From Clostridium sp. (GTDB lineage: Bacteria > Bacillota > Clostridia > Lachnospirales > Lachnospiraceae), in the NCBI GenBank assembly GCA_021770825.1, contig JAETQD010000002.1, positions 179,492-243,491 of the forward strand: DNA of 64,000 nucleotides. Reading direction: 5' to 3'. The position numbers and the translations under genes are program-made. This document shows positions 34,013 to 43,609 of this stretch, in pieces (the first letter of the stretch is position 1; every line of letters starts with the position of its first letter). Under the pieces are notes generated by a model. That model made no database searches. It was not told where the DNA came from and was given only the letters and a program-made list of their open reading frames with translations.

Positions 34013-37000
34013 ATGAATAATTGTTATCGGCTTGGAATCGACATTGGTTCCACCACTGTCAAAATTGCTGTCATAGATGATGACAACCAAATATTATTCG
34101 CGGATTATGAGCGGCATTACGCCAATATCCAAGAGACCCTGGCCTCGCTTCTTAAAAAGTGCAGGGAGCTTCTTGGAGAAATCTCACTCCGTCCAAGTAT
34201 TACCGGTTCCGGCGGCCTGACGCTTTCCGGACACTTACATATTCCTTTCGTACAGGAGGTTGTGGCTGTGGCCACTGCCCTTCAGGATTACGCTCCCCAG
34301 ACTGATGTGGCCATTGAGCTGGGCGGCGAGGATGCAAAGATTATTTACTTTACAGGCGGTATTGACCAGCGTATGAACGGCATCTGCGCCGGAGGTACCG
34401 GCTCTTTTATTGACCAGATGGCATCCCTTCTGCAGACGGATGCGGCAGGATTAAATGAATATGCCAAAAGCTATAAGGCAATCTACCCCATTGCGGCCCG
34501 CTGCGGTGTTTTTGCAAAATCTGATATCCAGCCCTTAATCAATGAGGGCGCCACAAGGGAAGACCTGGCAGCTTCCATTTTCCAGGCGGTGGTCAACCAG
34601 ACCATCAGCGGTCTGGCCTGCGGAAAGCCCATCCGCGGAAATGTGGCCTTTTTGGGAGGCCCCCTTCATTTCCTGTCGGAGTTAAAGAATGCCTTCATCC
34701 GCACCTTAAACCTTACGGGAGAGCAGATCATTGCCCCTGACCATTCCCACCTGTTTGCCGCTGTGGGTTCTGCCATGAACTCTTCAAAGGAGCCGGTGCT
34801 CTCTCTGGACCAGATGATTTCCGATCTGTCCAGCGGTATCCGGATGGAATTTGAAGTAAAACGAATGAAGCCCTTATTTAAAGATCAGGAAGATTACCAG
34901 GAATTCTCCGACCGCCACAACCTCCATAAGGTAAAGCGGGGCGATCTGGCTTCCTATGAGGGCAACTGCTTTTTAGGCATTGACGCCGGATCCACCACCA
35001 CAAAAATCGCTCTGGTGGGTGAGGACGGCTCCCTGCTTTACAACTTTTACAGCAACAACAACGGAAGCCCCCTGGCAACTGCGATTTCCTCCATTAAGGA
35101 AATTAAATCCCTGCTGCCGGAAACGGCTAAAATCGCCTATTCCTGCTCCACCGGCTACGGCGAGGCCCTTTTAAAGGCCGCATTCATGCTGGATGAGGGA
35201 GAGGTGGAAACCATTTCCCACTATTACGCCGCCGCCTTCTTCGATCCGGAGGTGGACTGCATCCTGGACATCGGCGGACAGGATATGAAGTGCATCCGCA
35301 TCAAAGACGGAACCGTGGACAGCGTTCAGCTAAATGAAGCCTGCTCCTCCGGCTGCGGCTCCTTCATCGAAACCTTTGCAAAATCCTTAAATTACAGTGT
35401 CCAGGACTTCGCAAAAGAGGCTTTGTATGCCAGAAATCCCATTGATCTGGGAACCCGATGTACGGTATTTATGAACTCCAACGTAAAGCAGGCCCAGAAA
35501 GAGGGCGCATCTGTGTCCGACATTTCCGCCGGCCTGGCTTACTCTGTCATTAAGAATGCCCTGTTTAAGGTAATCAAGATCACCACTGCCTCTGACCTGG
35601 GAAAAAATGTGGTGGTACAGGGCGGCACCTTCTACAACGACGCCGTGTTGAGAAGCTTTGAAAAGATTGCCGACTGTCAGGCCATCCGTCCCGACATCGC
35701 AGGTATCATGGGTGCCTTCGGCGCTGCCTTAATCGCCAGAGAGCGTTACATGCACCGTCCGAAACAGACCACCATGCTGCCCTTAGATAAAATCATAGGC
35801 CTCACCTACACCACCACCATGAGCCGGTGCCGGGGCTGTGTGAACCATTGTGTTCTCACCATCAACCGTTTTGAAGGCGGACGCCAGTATATTTCCGGAA
35901 ACCGCTGTGAACGCGGTCTTGGAATTGAGAAAGCAAAACGCGATATTCCGAACCTTTATAACTATAAATACCACAGACTGTTTGACTATGAGTCCTTACC
36001 GGCTGACCAGGCCCCCAGAGGAACCGTCGGAATTCCCCGTGTTCTCAACATGTATGAGAATTTCCCATACTGGGCCACCTTCTTTAAGGAACTGGGATTC
36101 CGGGTTGTGCTTTCTCCCCAGTCCAACCGTCAGGTATACGAGCTGGGTATCGAAACCATCCCCAGCGAGTCTGAGTGCTATCCGGCAAAACTGGCCCACG
36201 GCCATATTTCCTGGCTCATAAAGAAAAACATCCCCTTTATCTTCTATCCCTGTATTCCATACGAGCGGAAGGAAGTTCAGGGAGCCGGAAACCATTATAA
36301 CTGCCCCATGGTGACCTCCTATTCCGAAAATATCAAAAACAACATGGAGGAATTAAAGGAGAACAACATCCGTTTCATGAACCCGTTCATGGCCTTTACA
36401 AGCGAACCCATTCTTGCCAAACAGCTTGCCCATGAATTTAAAAAGGAATTCAATATTCCGGAGCATGAAACAAGGGCTGCCGCCAAAAAGGCCTGGGAGG
36501 AGCAGGAAAATGCCCGCCGGGATGTGGAAAAGAAGGGCGAAGAAGTTATTTCCTATTTAAAGGAGACCGGAAAGCGCGGCATCGTTCTGGCCGGAAGACC
36601 CTACCACATTGACCCGGAAATCAACCATGGAATTCCGGACCTGATTACCTCCTATGGATTCGCTGTTTTAACAGAGGACTCCGTTTCTCAACTGGCCAAG
36701 GTGGAACGGCCCCTGATCGTGACGGACCAGTGGATGTATCACTCCCGTCTCTATGCGGCTGCTTCCTTTGTAAAAACGCAGGATAACCTGGATTTGATTC
36801 AGTTAAACTCCTTCGGCTGCGGACTGGACGCCGTAACCACAGACCAGGTCAGCGATATTCTGACCGGTTCAGGAAAGATTTATACCGTATTAAAAATCGA
36901 TGAGGTCAATAACTTAGGCGCTGCCAGAATCCGTATCCGTTCCCTGATTTCCGCCCTGCGGGTCAGAGAGGAACGCCGCTACACAAGAACCATCGTGTCC

Positions 37001-38335
37001 AGCTCCTACAACCGTGTGGTGTTTACCAAAGAAATGCGGCAGACCTATACGCTCCTCTGCCCCCAGATGTCGCCCATCCACTTTGACCTGTTGGAACCGG
37101 CCATCCGCAGCTTCGGCTATAACCTGGTGGTCCTCCAGAACGACGACAAGGCGGCTGTGGACACAGGACTTAAATTCGTAAACAACGATGCCTGCTACCC
37201 GTCCTTAATTGTAATCGGGCAGATCATGGACGCCCTGCTGTCAGGAAAGTATGACCTGGACCACACAGCCGTGATCATGAGCCAGACCGGAGGCGGCTGC
37301 CGTGCATCCAACTACATCGGATTTATCCGCAGAGCCCTGGAAAAGGCAGGAATGCCCCAAATTCCCGTTATCTCCATCAACGCCAACGGCATGGAGACCA
37401 ACCCCGGCTTTAAATATTCTCCGCAGATGCTCACCAAGGCCTTACAGGCCATCGTCTACGGCGATGTGTTTATGCGCGTGTTATATGCCACAAGGCCCTA
37501 TGAAAAGGTTCCCGGCTCCGCCAACGCTCTCCATGAAAAGTGGAAAAACGTCTGCATCCGGGCCCTCTCCAAGCCTGACCCAGGCATGATGGGCTTTGTG
37601 CGGAATGTGAAGGGAATTATCCGTGACTTCGACAAGCTGGAGCGGGTGGATGTGAAAAAGCCCAAGGTTGGTATCGTGGGCGAAATCCTTGTGAAATTCT
37701 CCCCCACCGCCAACAACCATATTGTGGAGCTTTTGGAATCCGAGGGAGCCGAGGCCGTGATGCCTGATCTTATGGACTTCCTTCTGTACTGCTTTTACAA
37801 CAGCAACTTCCGTGCAGATAATCTGGGCTCTAAGCGTTCCACCGCTTACCTCTGCAACATGGCCATTTCCCTGTTGGAGTATTTCCGGAAATCTGCAAGA
37901 ATGGAATTTGAAAAGAGCCGCCATTTCACTCCGCCGACGAAAATCAAAAAGCTGGCTGTGATGGCCAATGAATTCGTTTCCATCGGCAATCAGACAGGTG
38001 AGGGATGGTTTTTGACCGGAGAAATGCTGGAGCTGATTCACAGCGGTGTCAACAATATCGTATGCGTACAGCCCTTCGGCTGCCTTCCGAACCACATTGT
38101 GGGAAAAGGCGTTATCAAGGAGCTCCGCCGGGAAAATCCCATGGCCAACATCATCGCCGTGGACTATGACCCGGGCGCCAGTGAAGTAAACCAGCTCAAC
38201 CGCATCAAGCTCATGCTGGCCACCGCCCACAAAAACCTGAACAATGAGCCGGACGATCACACACTTTTAACCGCCGCCACCGAACAGCGCATCGAAGAGC
38301 TGATGTCCAAGCGGGTGAATAAGTGCAACTTATAA
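34013..38335 (+). CDS. giant 2-hydroxyacyl-CoA dehydratase activase-type protein (BcrAD/DUF2229)
   Basis: 1440 residues. Two ASKHA ATPase domains of the BadF/BcrA/HgdC type occur in tandem, starting at [11 protein letters not shown] (about 7) and [11 protein letters not shown] (about 320). The cluster cysteines lie in [10 protein letters not shown] and [10 protein letters not shown] (first), and in CSSGCGSF and [10 protein letters not shown] (second). A Cys-rich link follows (CRGCVNHC near 605). DUF2229 starts near 669, and a long C-terminal region related to dehydratase/activase reductases ends the protein. Relatives couple ATP hydrolysis to low-potential electron transfer through a 4Fe-4S cluster. 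No dehydratase subunit gene is adjacent, so the partner or substrate is unknown. It is monocistronic. Confidence 0.85.
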   Translation: MNNCYRLGIDIGSTTVKIAVIDDDNQILFADYERHYANIQETLASLLKKCRELLGEISLRPSITGSGGLTLSGHLHIPFVQEVVAVATALQDYAPQTDVAIELGGEDAKIIYFTGGIDQRMNGICAGGTGSFIDQMASLLQTDAAGLNEYAKSYKAIYPIAARCGVFAKSDIQPLINEGATREDLAASIFQAVVNQTISGLACGKPIRGNVAFLGGPLHFLSELKNAFIRTLNLTGEQIIAPDHSHLFAAVGSAMNSSKEPVLSLDQMISDLSSGIRMEFEVKRMKPLFKDQEDYQEFSDRHNLHKVKRGDLASYEGNCFLGIDAGSTTTKIALVGEDGSLLYNFYSNNNGSPLATAISSIKEIKSLLPETAKIAYSCSTGYGEALLKAAFMLDEGEVETISHYYAAAFFDPEVDCILDIGGQDMKCIRIKDGTVDSVQLNEACSSGCGSFIETFAKSLNYSVQDFAKEALYARNPIDLGTRCTVFMNSNVKQAQKEGASVSDISAGLAYSVIKNALFKVIKITTASDLGKNVVVQGGTFYNDAVLRSFEKIADCQAIRPDIAGIMGAFGAALIARERYMHRPKQTTMLPLDKIIGLTYTTTMSRCRGCVNHCVLTINRFEGGRQYISGNRCERGLGIEKAKRDIPNLYNYKYHRLFDYESLPADQAPRGTVGIPRVLNMYENFPYWATFFKELGFRVVLSPQSNRQVYELGIETIPSESECYPAKLAHGHISWLIKKNIPFIFYPCIPYERKEVQGAGNHYNCPMVTSYSENIKNNMEELKENNIRFMNPFMAFTSEPILAKQLAHEFKKEFNIPEHETRAAAKKAWEEQENARRDVEKKGEEVISYLKETGKRGIVLAGRPYHIDPEINHGIPDLITSYGFAVLTEDSVSQLAKVERPLIVTDQWMYHSRLYAAASFVKTQDNLDLIQLNSFGCGLDAVTTDQVSDILTGSGKIYTVLKIDEVNNLGAARIRIRSLISALRVREERRYTRTIVSSSYNRVVFTKEMRQTYTLLCPQMSPIHFDLLEPAIRSFGYNLVVLQNDDKAAVDTGLKFVNNDACYPSLIVIGQIMDALLSGKYDLDHTAVIMSQTGGGCRASNYIGFIRRALEKAGMPQIPVISINANGMETNPGFKYSPQMLTKALQAIVYGDVFMRVLYATRPYEKVPGSANALHEKWKNVCIRALSKPDPGMMGFVRNVKGIIRDFDKLERVDVKKPKVGIVGEILVKFSPTANNHIVELLESEGAEAVMPDLMDFLLYCFYNSNFRADNLGSKRSTAYLCNMAISLLEYFRKSARMEFEKSRHFTPPTKIKKLAVMANEFVSIGNQTGEGWFLTGEMLELIHSGVNNIVCVQPFGCLPNHIVGKGVIKELRRENPMANIIAVDYDPGASEVNQLNRIKLMLATAHKNLNNEPDDHTLLTAATEQRIEELMSKRVNKCNL

Positions 38336-38345
38336 GCAACTGCCA

Positions 38346-38384
38346 AAAAGGGGCAGGTATACCATTTGTATACCCGCCCTTTTC
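38346..38384. terminator. terminator between activase and IclR genes
   Basis: AAAAGGGGCAGGTATAC and GTATACCCGCCCTTTT form a long stem with one mismatch. It is usable from both strands by the convergent genes. Confidence 0.85.
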
Positions 38385-38397
38385 TTGTATGGCTATG

Positions 38398-39153
38398 TTA
38401 CAGACCTCTTATGATGGAATCGCTGATCTTATTTGATGCCTCCCATAGTTCGGTCACAATATGATCTTTATTTTTCCAGAGTCCCACAGTGATTCCCGAA
38501 ACACCAATGGATGCCAGCGCATGGCCTGTGTGATCGAGAATGGGAACTGCAAAACAGGTCAGACCCGGCACATTTTTCTCATCATCACAGGATACCCGTG
38601 TCAGGCGTATTTCCTTGAGCTCTTCATCGATCACGCGGCAGTCCTCTTCTGTGAACTCTCCCGCTTCGCCGCTCATGAGCTGTTTGAAATACTTTTGTCT
38701 CGCCTCTTCGTTTGCGTAAGCCAGTACTGCCTTCCCGCAGGCCGTGGCATGGGCCAGGTACCGGAAGCCGATGGATGTAATCTGCGTATTGAACGAGGTA
38801 CCCAGGACACGGTCCATCACCGTGATATAAAGTCCCCCATCCCAAATAATCAGATGGGTGGTTTCTTTAAGACTGCGGTTTAACTCGGTCAGATAAGGAT
38901 GCACCATACTCACAATTTCCATCCTCTGGACCGCCAGATCACCAAGCATGGCTAACTTCATCCCCAACCGGTATCTGGAGTCCCGGCTTTTGTAGACGTA
39001 AGCGTTTTTTTCCAACGTTGCCAAAAGACGAAACGCCGTACTTTTGGCCACTCCCATATATCTTGCAACCTCTGCCACTCCCAGCTCATCATATTTACTC
39101 AGAAGATCAAGCACCCCCAATGCATTGTCCACTGACTGCAGTATATCACTCAT
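38398..39153 (-). CDS. IclR family transcriptional regulator
   Basis: About 251 residues from ATG 39153, which lies 6 bases after GGGAGG; the longer frame adds ten unlikely residues. An N-terminal winged helix (VAEVARYMGVAKSTAFRLLATLEK) is followed by the IclR effector domain (ATACGKAVLAYANEE, DDEKNVPGLTCFAVPILD). It probably controls the adjacent transporter/M20 amidohydrolase genes, which lie upstream on the same strand. It is separated from them by a terminator and must have its own promoter; a TATAAT stands at 39198-39203. Confidence 0.85.
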   Translation of the reverse strand: MSDILQSVDNALGVLDLLSKYDELGVAEVARYMGVAKSTAFRLLATLEKNAYVYKSRDSRYRLGMKLAMLGDLAVQRMEIVSMVHPYLTELNRSLKETTHLIIWDGGLYITVMDRVLGTSFNTQITSIGFRYLAHATACGKAVLAYANEEARQKYFKQLMSGEAGEFTEEDCRVIDEELKEIRLTRVSCDDEKNVPGLTCFAVPILDHTGHALASIGVSGITVGLWKNKDHIVTELWEASNKISDSIIRGL

Positions 39154-39236
39154 ATTCGCCCTCCCAATCTCACTTGATTTCACCCATATTGCTACATTAT
39201 ATCATGAATTTCCCCTTTTCGATAGACAAAAACAAA

Positions 39237-39274
39237 AAATGCAGGAGTTGGGAAACTTCCCGCCGCCTGCATTT
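39237..39274 (-). terminator. terminator after the DUF3100-like transporter gene
   Basis: On the minus strand, AAATGCAGG (39274-39266) and CCTGCATTT (39245-39237) enclose an inner stem GGGAAG/CTTCCC-like, followed by TTTGTTTTT. Confidence 0.8.
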
Positions 39275-39331
39275 TTCACCTGTTTTACATTCTGTATCAC
39301 TCAGCCCAGTACACTTCTTCGTAACGGGTGC

Positions 39332-40561
39332 TTACCGGAAGATCATAGGTGTCACAATACCTGCAAAGATGACGGAAGCAATGGTAACGGTTACAAATCC
39401 GCCCACGATCATCTTGGGAAGGATGTATTCCTTAACACGGGCCTTCATTTCATCGTCGCAGTCCAGAGTCTTACAAACCTCATCTGTGATGATCTGTGTT
39501 CCGGGATAGCCGATCAGGCAGGTAACAGAAACGGCCATTGCCACGTTGGCACCCCAGCCCACAAACTTACCTGCAATTACGCCGACGATCATGGCTCCTG
39601 CGGCACCAAGAATAAGACAGCCGATTAACGGCAGTACCATTTTTCCAAGTGTGTTTAAATCCAGTGTTGCAAAGGATGCACCAAAGGGTGCCATCATTGC
39701 CAGCATAACCATGCCGTTGGCATTTGCCTTATTTAAGGCCTGTTTATCCAAAAATCCGATTTCGCAGGCAACGATTCCGCAAAGCAGATACAGAATATTT
39801 ACGTTGATGGCCGGAACTGCAATGTTGATCAGGTTTGCAATCACCACTACGATTGCCATTTTTGCAATGATTACAAAAGAGGTATTCAAAGTTGCCGGAA
39901 GCTCCGGAAGAAGACAGATATTGAACTTCTTTGCCGCTGCGGTTGTCTTTTCCTCTACCTGGACTCTTCCGCCGTTTGCCATCAGCTTTCTTGCCTCATT
40001 TTTCAGAGTGAAGGATGCCACGGGAAGGCCTACGAAGTTCTGGAAGGCAACACACAGCATGGCGAAAGCACCAAACTCCGGTTTTCCTGCTGCCTGTGCT
40101 GCATTGGTTGTCAGGATACCAGCCACAAGACCGCCGGATAAGGGAGAGGCGGCAGAAAGTGCATACTCTCTTCCGAAAAGTGCTGTGCTGGCTGTAAAGG
40201 AAATCGCAGCAATTCCCACCAGGGCACAGAGCGCAACCACTACGGTTTTCCATTCCTTAATCAACTGGTCCATATCAATGATGGTTCCCAGGTTTGTGAT
40301 CAAAAGGGCCATTGCCCATGCGCTGACAGCCGTAGACATAGTGGAGTTTGCAATGGCGGAGCCAAGTGAGGCGCCGTCTGGCCCTATGATATCTCTTGGA
40401 ATGATTCCGGATATGAAACCGAACAGATAGACGGCTGCGCCAACTACGATACCGGATATGTAACCCTTTGATTTAACTGCTATGATATCTCCAAGAGCCC
40501 ATATTACGGCAAAAACTGCAAAGCAAAATAATGAGGAAGCCCACAAATTTGATATATTCAT
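39332..40561 (-). CDS. multipass membrane protein, putative transporter (DUF3100-like)
   Basis: 409 residues with ten or more hydrophobic helices in two halves, which suggests a secondary transporter. Gly-rich stretches (SPLSGGLVAGILTTNAAQAAG, LIGYPGTQIITDEVC) recall sodium/glutamate symporter folds. I place it near DUF3100 from its appearance and its M20 neighbour, not from a search. AAGGAG precedes the ATG. It follows the AEC transporter gene by 32 bases and precedes the IclR gene. A role in uptake of an N-acyl or peptide-like amidohydrolase substrate is inferred from the operon. Confidence 0.55.
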   Translation of the reverse strand: MNISNLWASSLFCFAVFAVIWALGDIIAVKSKGYISGIVVGAAVYLFGFISGIIPRDIIGPDGASLGSAIANSTMSTAVSAWAMALLITNLGTIIDMDQLIKEWKTVVVALCALVGIAAISFTASTALFGREYALSAASPLSGGLVAGILTTNAAQAAGKPEFGAFAMLCVAFQNFVGLPVASFTLKNEARKLMANGGRVQVEEKTTAAAKKFNICLLPELPATLNTSFVIIAKMAIVVVIANLINIAVPAINVNILYLLCGIVACEIGFLDKQALNKANANGMVMLAMMAPFGASFATLDLNTLGKMVLPLIGCLILGAAGAMIVGVIAGKFVGWGANVAMAVSVTCLIGYPGTQIITDEVCKTLDCDDEMKARVKEYILPKMIVGGFVTVTIASVIFAGIVTPMIFR

Positions 40562-40593
40562 TTTTTCTCCTTATGTAATTCAGATTTTTATTT

Positions 40594-41505
40594 TTACGTG
40601 CCAATCAATAGATAAATAAGGCCGGGAATCGTTGCTGCCGAAGCGACTGTTGTGACAAACATTCCCTTTGCCGCTTTCTGCTGTCCAACCCCATATTGTA
40701 TACAAAGCATGGAAACATTTCCTGCCACCGGAAGTCCCGTAAGAATCACAGCAATCGCTGCCCACTCGGAAGGGACCGAGAGGAGTCCTTCCAGTATTCC
40801 CCACAGGATAAGCGGAAAAATCACAAGCTTTAAGGCTGCCAGACAGTACATGGACCAGTCTGTGAACACCTCCTTAAGCCGGATATCTGCCAGGGAGGAG
40901 CCAATCAGCATCATGGCCACAGGAGTTGTGACGGAGGATACGCTGTCAAGAAACGCCTTAAAAACAGCAGGAATCGGCGGTTTGGCAGCAAAGAGAACTA
41001 GCGCCGCTACCGCCGAAATAATTCCCGGATTCAAAAGCTTTTTCAGCAGATCTGCCAGATTCCGTTTCCCACTGTGGCACAGAACAGAAACCCCATAGGA
41101 AAACAGGCTGATATTAAATATCATCATAAATACTGCCACATAAATCACATATGTTTTTCCGTAAATACTCTGTATAATGGGGATTCCCATAAAGCCCAGA
41201 TTGCTGTATACCAGCATGCAGGTAAAAACTCCATCCTGCCGCAAAAGCTTTGAAGCGAACCAGCTTAAAACAGGCAGCAGGAGGAAGGAAAGCACTGCGA
41301 TTCCTGCAATTCCTGCCAGATCACCCGGGGCAAGCTCCGTCTCCTGGCAGGCAGCGTTTAAAATCGTCGCCGGAATCGTAACGTTGACAATGAATGCCGA
41401 ATACCGCTTATCGGTTTCTCCGTCAAACATATGAATCCGCTTCAGACCGTATCCTGCACCCATGAGCAGAAACAGCAGCGCAATCTGATTTAAGATTACC
41501 CCCAT
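40594..41505 (-). CDS. AEC (auxin efflux carrier) family transporter
   Basis: About 303 residues from ATG 41505, one base after the stop of the M20 gene. Ten hydrophobic helices occur as two five-helix repeats. The pattern (LLFLLMGAGYGLKR at the N-terminus, FASKLLRQDGVFTCMLVYSNLGFMGIPI with the asparagine-containing crossover) is that of the bile/arsenite/riboflavin (BART) superfamily AEC proteins. Family members export or import organic acids such as malate. With the M20 enzyme it may move a substrate or product of amide cleavage. Confidence 0.8.
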   Translation of the reverse strand: MGVILNQIALLFLLMGAGYGLKRIHMFDGETDKRYSAFIVNVTIPATILNAACQETELAPGDLAGIAGIAVLSFLLLPVLSWFASKLLRQDGVFTCMLVYSNLGFMGIPIIQSIYGKTYVIYVAVFMMIFNISLFSYGVSVLCHSGKRNLADLLKKLLNPGIISAVAALVLFAAKPPIPAVFKAFLDSVSSVTTPVAMMLIGSSLADIRLKEVFTDWSMYCLAALKLVIFPLILWGILEGLLSVPSEWAAIAVILTGLPVAGNVSMLCIQYGVGQQKAAKGMFVTTVASAATIPGLIYLLIGT

Positions 41506-41506
41506 A

Positions 41507-42838
41507 TCAGATTTCTTCCGGCATAACAACCTCTACATGGTTGTTGGATTCCATGAAGGAAATGAATTCCTCCTTTGTCATAACCGGCTCATACTCTTCT
41601 ACAATCTTTTCCGCATTTTCACCCTTATTCTTCAAAAGCTTACATACGGTCAGTGCAAAGATTCTGGCTGCCTCCACGTAAGCAAGCTGTTCATCTTCCA
41701 CACGGATATTGGGATTATGAAGGGCACCGGAAAAGCCTCCGGTCCTGAACTGGAGAACAGGCTTTACACAGGAAAGATCGCCAAAGTCCGTGGAGCCTGT
41801 TTCATGGAAGCCCTCTTCCAATATGGTAAGCGGATAGGTGGTTCCGGCTGCTTCCTCAACGGCCTCGCGGATTCCCCATGCTTTTTTTACCGGATACACG
41901 GGCAGATAGCCGGGAACGGTTTTGATTTCAACACCGCAGCCCAGTGCCATGGCGCCGCCCTTCATTGCCATATCATACTTCTTACTTGCTTCCAGGTAGG
42001 CCGGGATGTTTTTAGCACGTACCGAGCTTTCGATCACTGCCGTATCCGGAATTACATTCATTGCTTCTCCTGCCCGCGGAAGGAAGCTGTGGATCCGGAT
42101 TGCATCCTCGTCTCTCTGTCCTTCTCTCTGCAAGTCCACGCCATGAAGAGCCAGCATGGCTGCATTTAAAGCGTCAATTCCTTTTTCGGGCTCTGCAGCT
42201 GCATGGGCTGCCTTTCCTTTAAATGTCACGATCTTATTCACAAAACCATTGGTAGAGTAGTTTGCCAGGGCAACGCCGTCACGCATCATGGTGTGATGTC
42301 CGATGGCAATATCAATATCATCAAATGCGCCGATGCGGATTAATTCTGTCTTTCCGCCTCCGAAACCGATAATTCCCTTCTCGATCAGGCCGTTCTTAAA
42401 CTCCACATCCACAAATTCCTCTGCCGGAACTGCCATAAACACAACATTTCCGTCCAGTTCCTTTTTGATTTCCTCATCAGACAGAGCCAGCAGCGCACCG
42501 ATCATTGCCGCCACCTGTGCATTATGTCCGCAGCAGTGGGATGCCTTTGTCTCGGGATTTGCGTCTGGATGGTTGTCAATGGGAAGCCCGTCCATCTCGG
42601 CGATTACAGCGATAGTCCTGCCTTCCTTTTTCGGCTCCATGTAGCCCTTTACGCCGGTTACTGCCAATCCGGTCTCAACTCTCAGGCCTTTTTCCCTGAA
42701 AATATCCCCGATCTTTTTGGCTGTGCGAACTTCCTTGAAGCCCATCTCTGCATGTGTCCATACATCTCTTCCCCACGCAATGATTTCTTCTTTGTGCTGG
42801 TCAATGCACGCATTAACCTTCGCTTCCAGTGTGTTCAT
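41507..42838 (-). CDS. M20D amidohydrolase (AbgA/AbgB-like)
   Basis: 443 residues. Metal-binding His is in CCGHNAQ, the catalytic Glu pair in VPAEEFVD, and the dimerisation-domain His in KGKAAHAAAEPEKGIDALN. The C-terminal metal site lies in HETGSTDFGDLS. The family splits N-acyl or p-aminobenzoyl-glutamate type amides. It is first of an operon with AEC and DUF3100-like transporters and shares its overall plan with the M20 protein at 55045-56406. The true substrate is unknown. Confidence 0.85.
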   Translation of the reverse strand: MNTLEAKVNACIDQHKEEIIAWGRDVWTHAEMGFKEVRTAKKIGDIFREKGLRVETGLAVTGVKGYMEPKKEGRTIAVIAEMDGLPIDNHPDANPETKASHCCGHNAQVAAMIGALLALSDEEIKKELDGNVVFMAVPAEEFVDVEFKNGLIEKGIIGFGGGKTELIRIGAFDDIDIAIGHHTMMRDGVALANYSTNGFVNKIVTFKGKAAHAAAEPEKGIDALNAAMLALHGVDLQREGQRDEDAIRIHSFLPRAGEAMNVIPDTAVIESSVRAKNIPAYLEASKKYDMAMKGGAMALGCGVEIKTVPGYLPVYPVKKAWGIREAVEEAAGTTYPLTILEEGFHETGSTDFGDLSCVKPVLQFRTGGFSGALHNPNIRVEDEQLAYVEAARIFALTVCKLLKNKGENAEKIVEEYEPVMTKEEFISFMESNNHVEVVMPEEI

Positions 42839-42881
42839 TTAATAGCCCCCTTCTTTGTTCTTTTATACGGAACCGCGCAAA

Positions 42882-42914
42882 TAAAAACAGACCCGGGGGA
42901 AATCCCTCCGGGTC
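42882..42914 (-). terminator. carD terminator
   Basis: On the minus strand, GACCCGG (42914-42908) and CCGGGTC (42896-42890) with extra GG/CC pairs are followed by TGTTTTTA. It separates carD from the M20 operon. Confidence 0.8.
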
Positions 42915-42932
42915 CATCTGTTCTGTCCTATT

Positions 42933-43439
42933 TTATTGTCCTTCCACAGCATTCGTAATGTAGTCTTCTACTTCATCCACCGGTATTCCCAGTGCAATGG
43001 ACAGCTCCTCGTGGAGCAGGGCCTTGGCACGCTTCATGTACTGGGTATCGGTTTTTCCGGTTTTCTTTCCAATCCGTTCCAGATTTTTCTTTTTCACATA
43101 AACGGTTTTAATTAACTGTACCAGATCTTCGCAGTCATGGGTCATCAGGGACTCTTTATAGTGGTCTTCCAACACCTTCTGGTTCTTGGACTCACAAAGA
43201 TTTTCCCGGATTTCCGGAATTTTGCGGATCAGCCGTTCTGCCTCCTGCCTGGAGATCACCGGACGCATAAATACTTTTGTATCCACCGGAATGTAAATGG
43301 TTCCGGACCCAAATACCGGAGCCAGCTTATAATAGTTTCTTCCTTTCTGGGCCACAGGCAGCCCCTCCGGGACTCCAATGTCCTCAACCTTGCAGACTCC
43401 GGTGGTATCATAAATCATCAAACTGCCTTTTTCAAACAT
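42933..43439 (-). CDS. carD: CarD family transcriptional regulator
   Basis: 168 residues. The N-terminal RNA polymerase-interaction domain (SLMIYDTTGVCKVEDIG..., YKLAPVFGSGTIYIPVD) and the C-terminal helical DNA-binding domain (AKALLHEELSIALGIPVDEVEDYI) are in CarD/CdnL order. Relatives bind RNA polymerase beta and stabilise open promoter complexes, notably at rRNA promoters. GGAGG precedes the ATG. The 170-base gap upstream (43440-43609) shows short dyads but no gene. Confidence 0.85.
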   Translation of the reverse strand: MFEKGSLMIYDTTGVCKVEDIGVPEGLPVAQKGRNYYKLAPVFGSGTIYIPVDTKVFMRPVISRQEAERLIRKIPEIRENLCESKNQKVLEDHYKESLMTHDCEDLVQLIKTVYVKKKNLERIGKKTGKTDTQYMKRAKALLHEELSIALGIPVDEVEDYITNAVEGQ

Positions 43440-43609
43440 ACCTTGCCTCCTAAACTAAAAACACCCGGTCTCTCACCGGATCCTTCCCCTCCCATGGGGG
43501 TTACTATAAGAACAAAAAAGCATGTGACTCCTGACAACTGGACTTACGTTCCCAGGAACCACACGCTGTACTCTTATTGTATCACATTTTTTGCAAAAAT
43601 GTAAGTAAA

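Noticed and set aside
37481..38260. 259-residue minus-strand ORF
   Set aside because: Antisense to the activase gene, with no independent coding signals.
39546..40430. 294-residue plus-strand ORF
   Set aside because: Antisense to the membrane protein gene 39332-40561; no ribosome-binding site and no family resemblance.
43440..43609. Riboswitch or small gene before carD
   Set aside because: Only short imperfect dyads; no ORF with a ribosome-binding site and no conserved RNA motif recognised.
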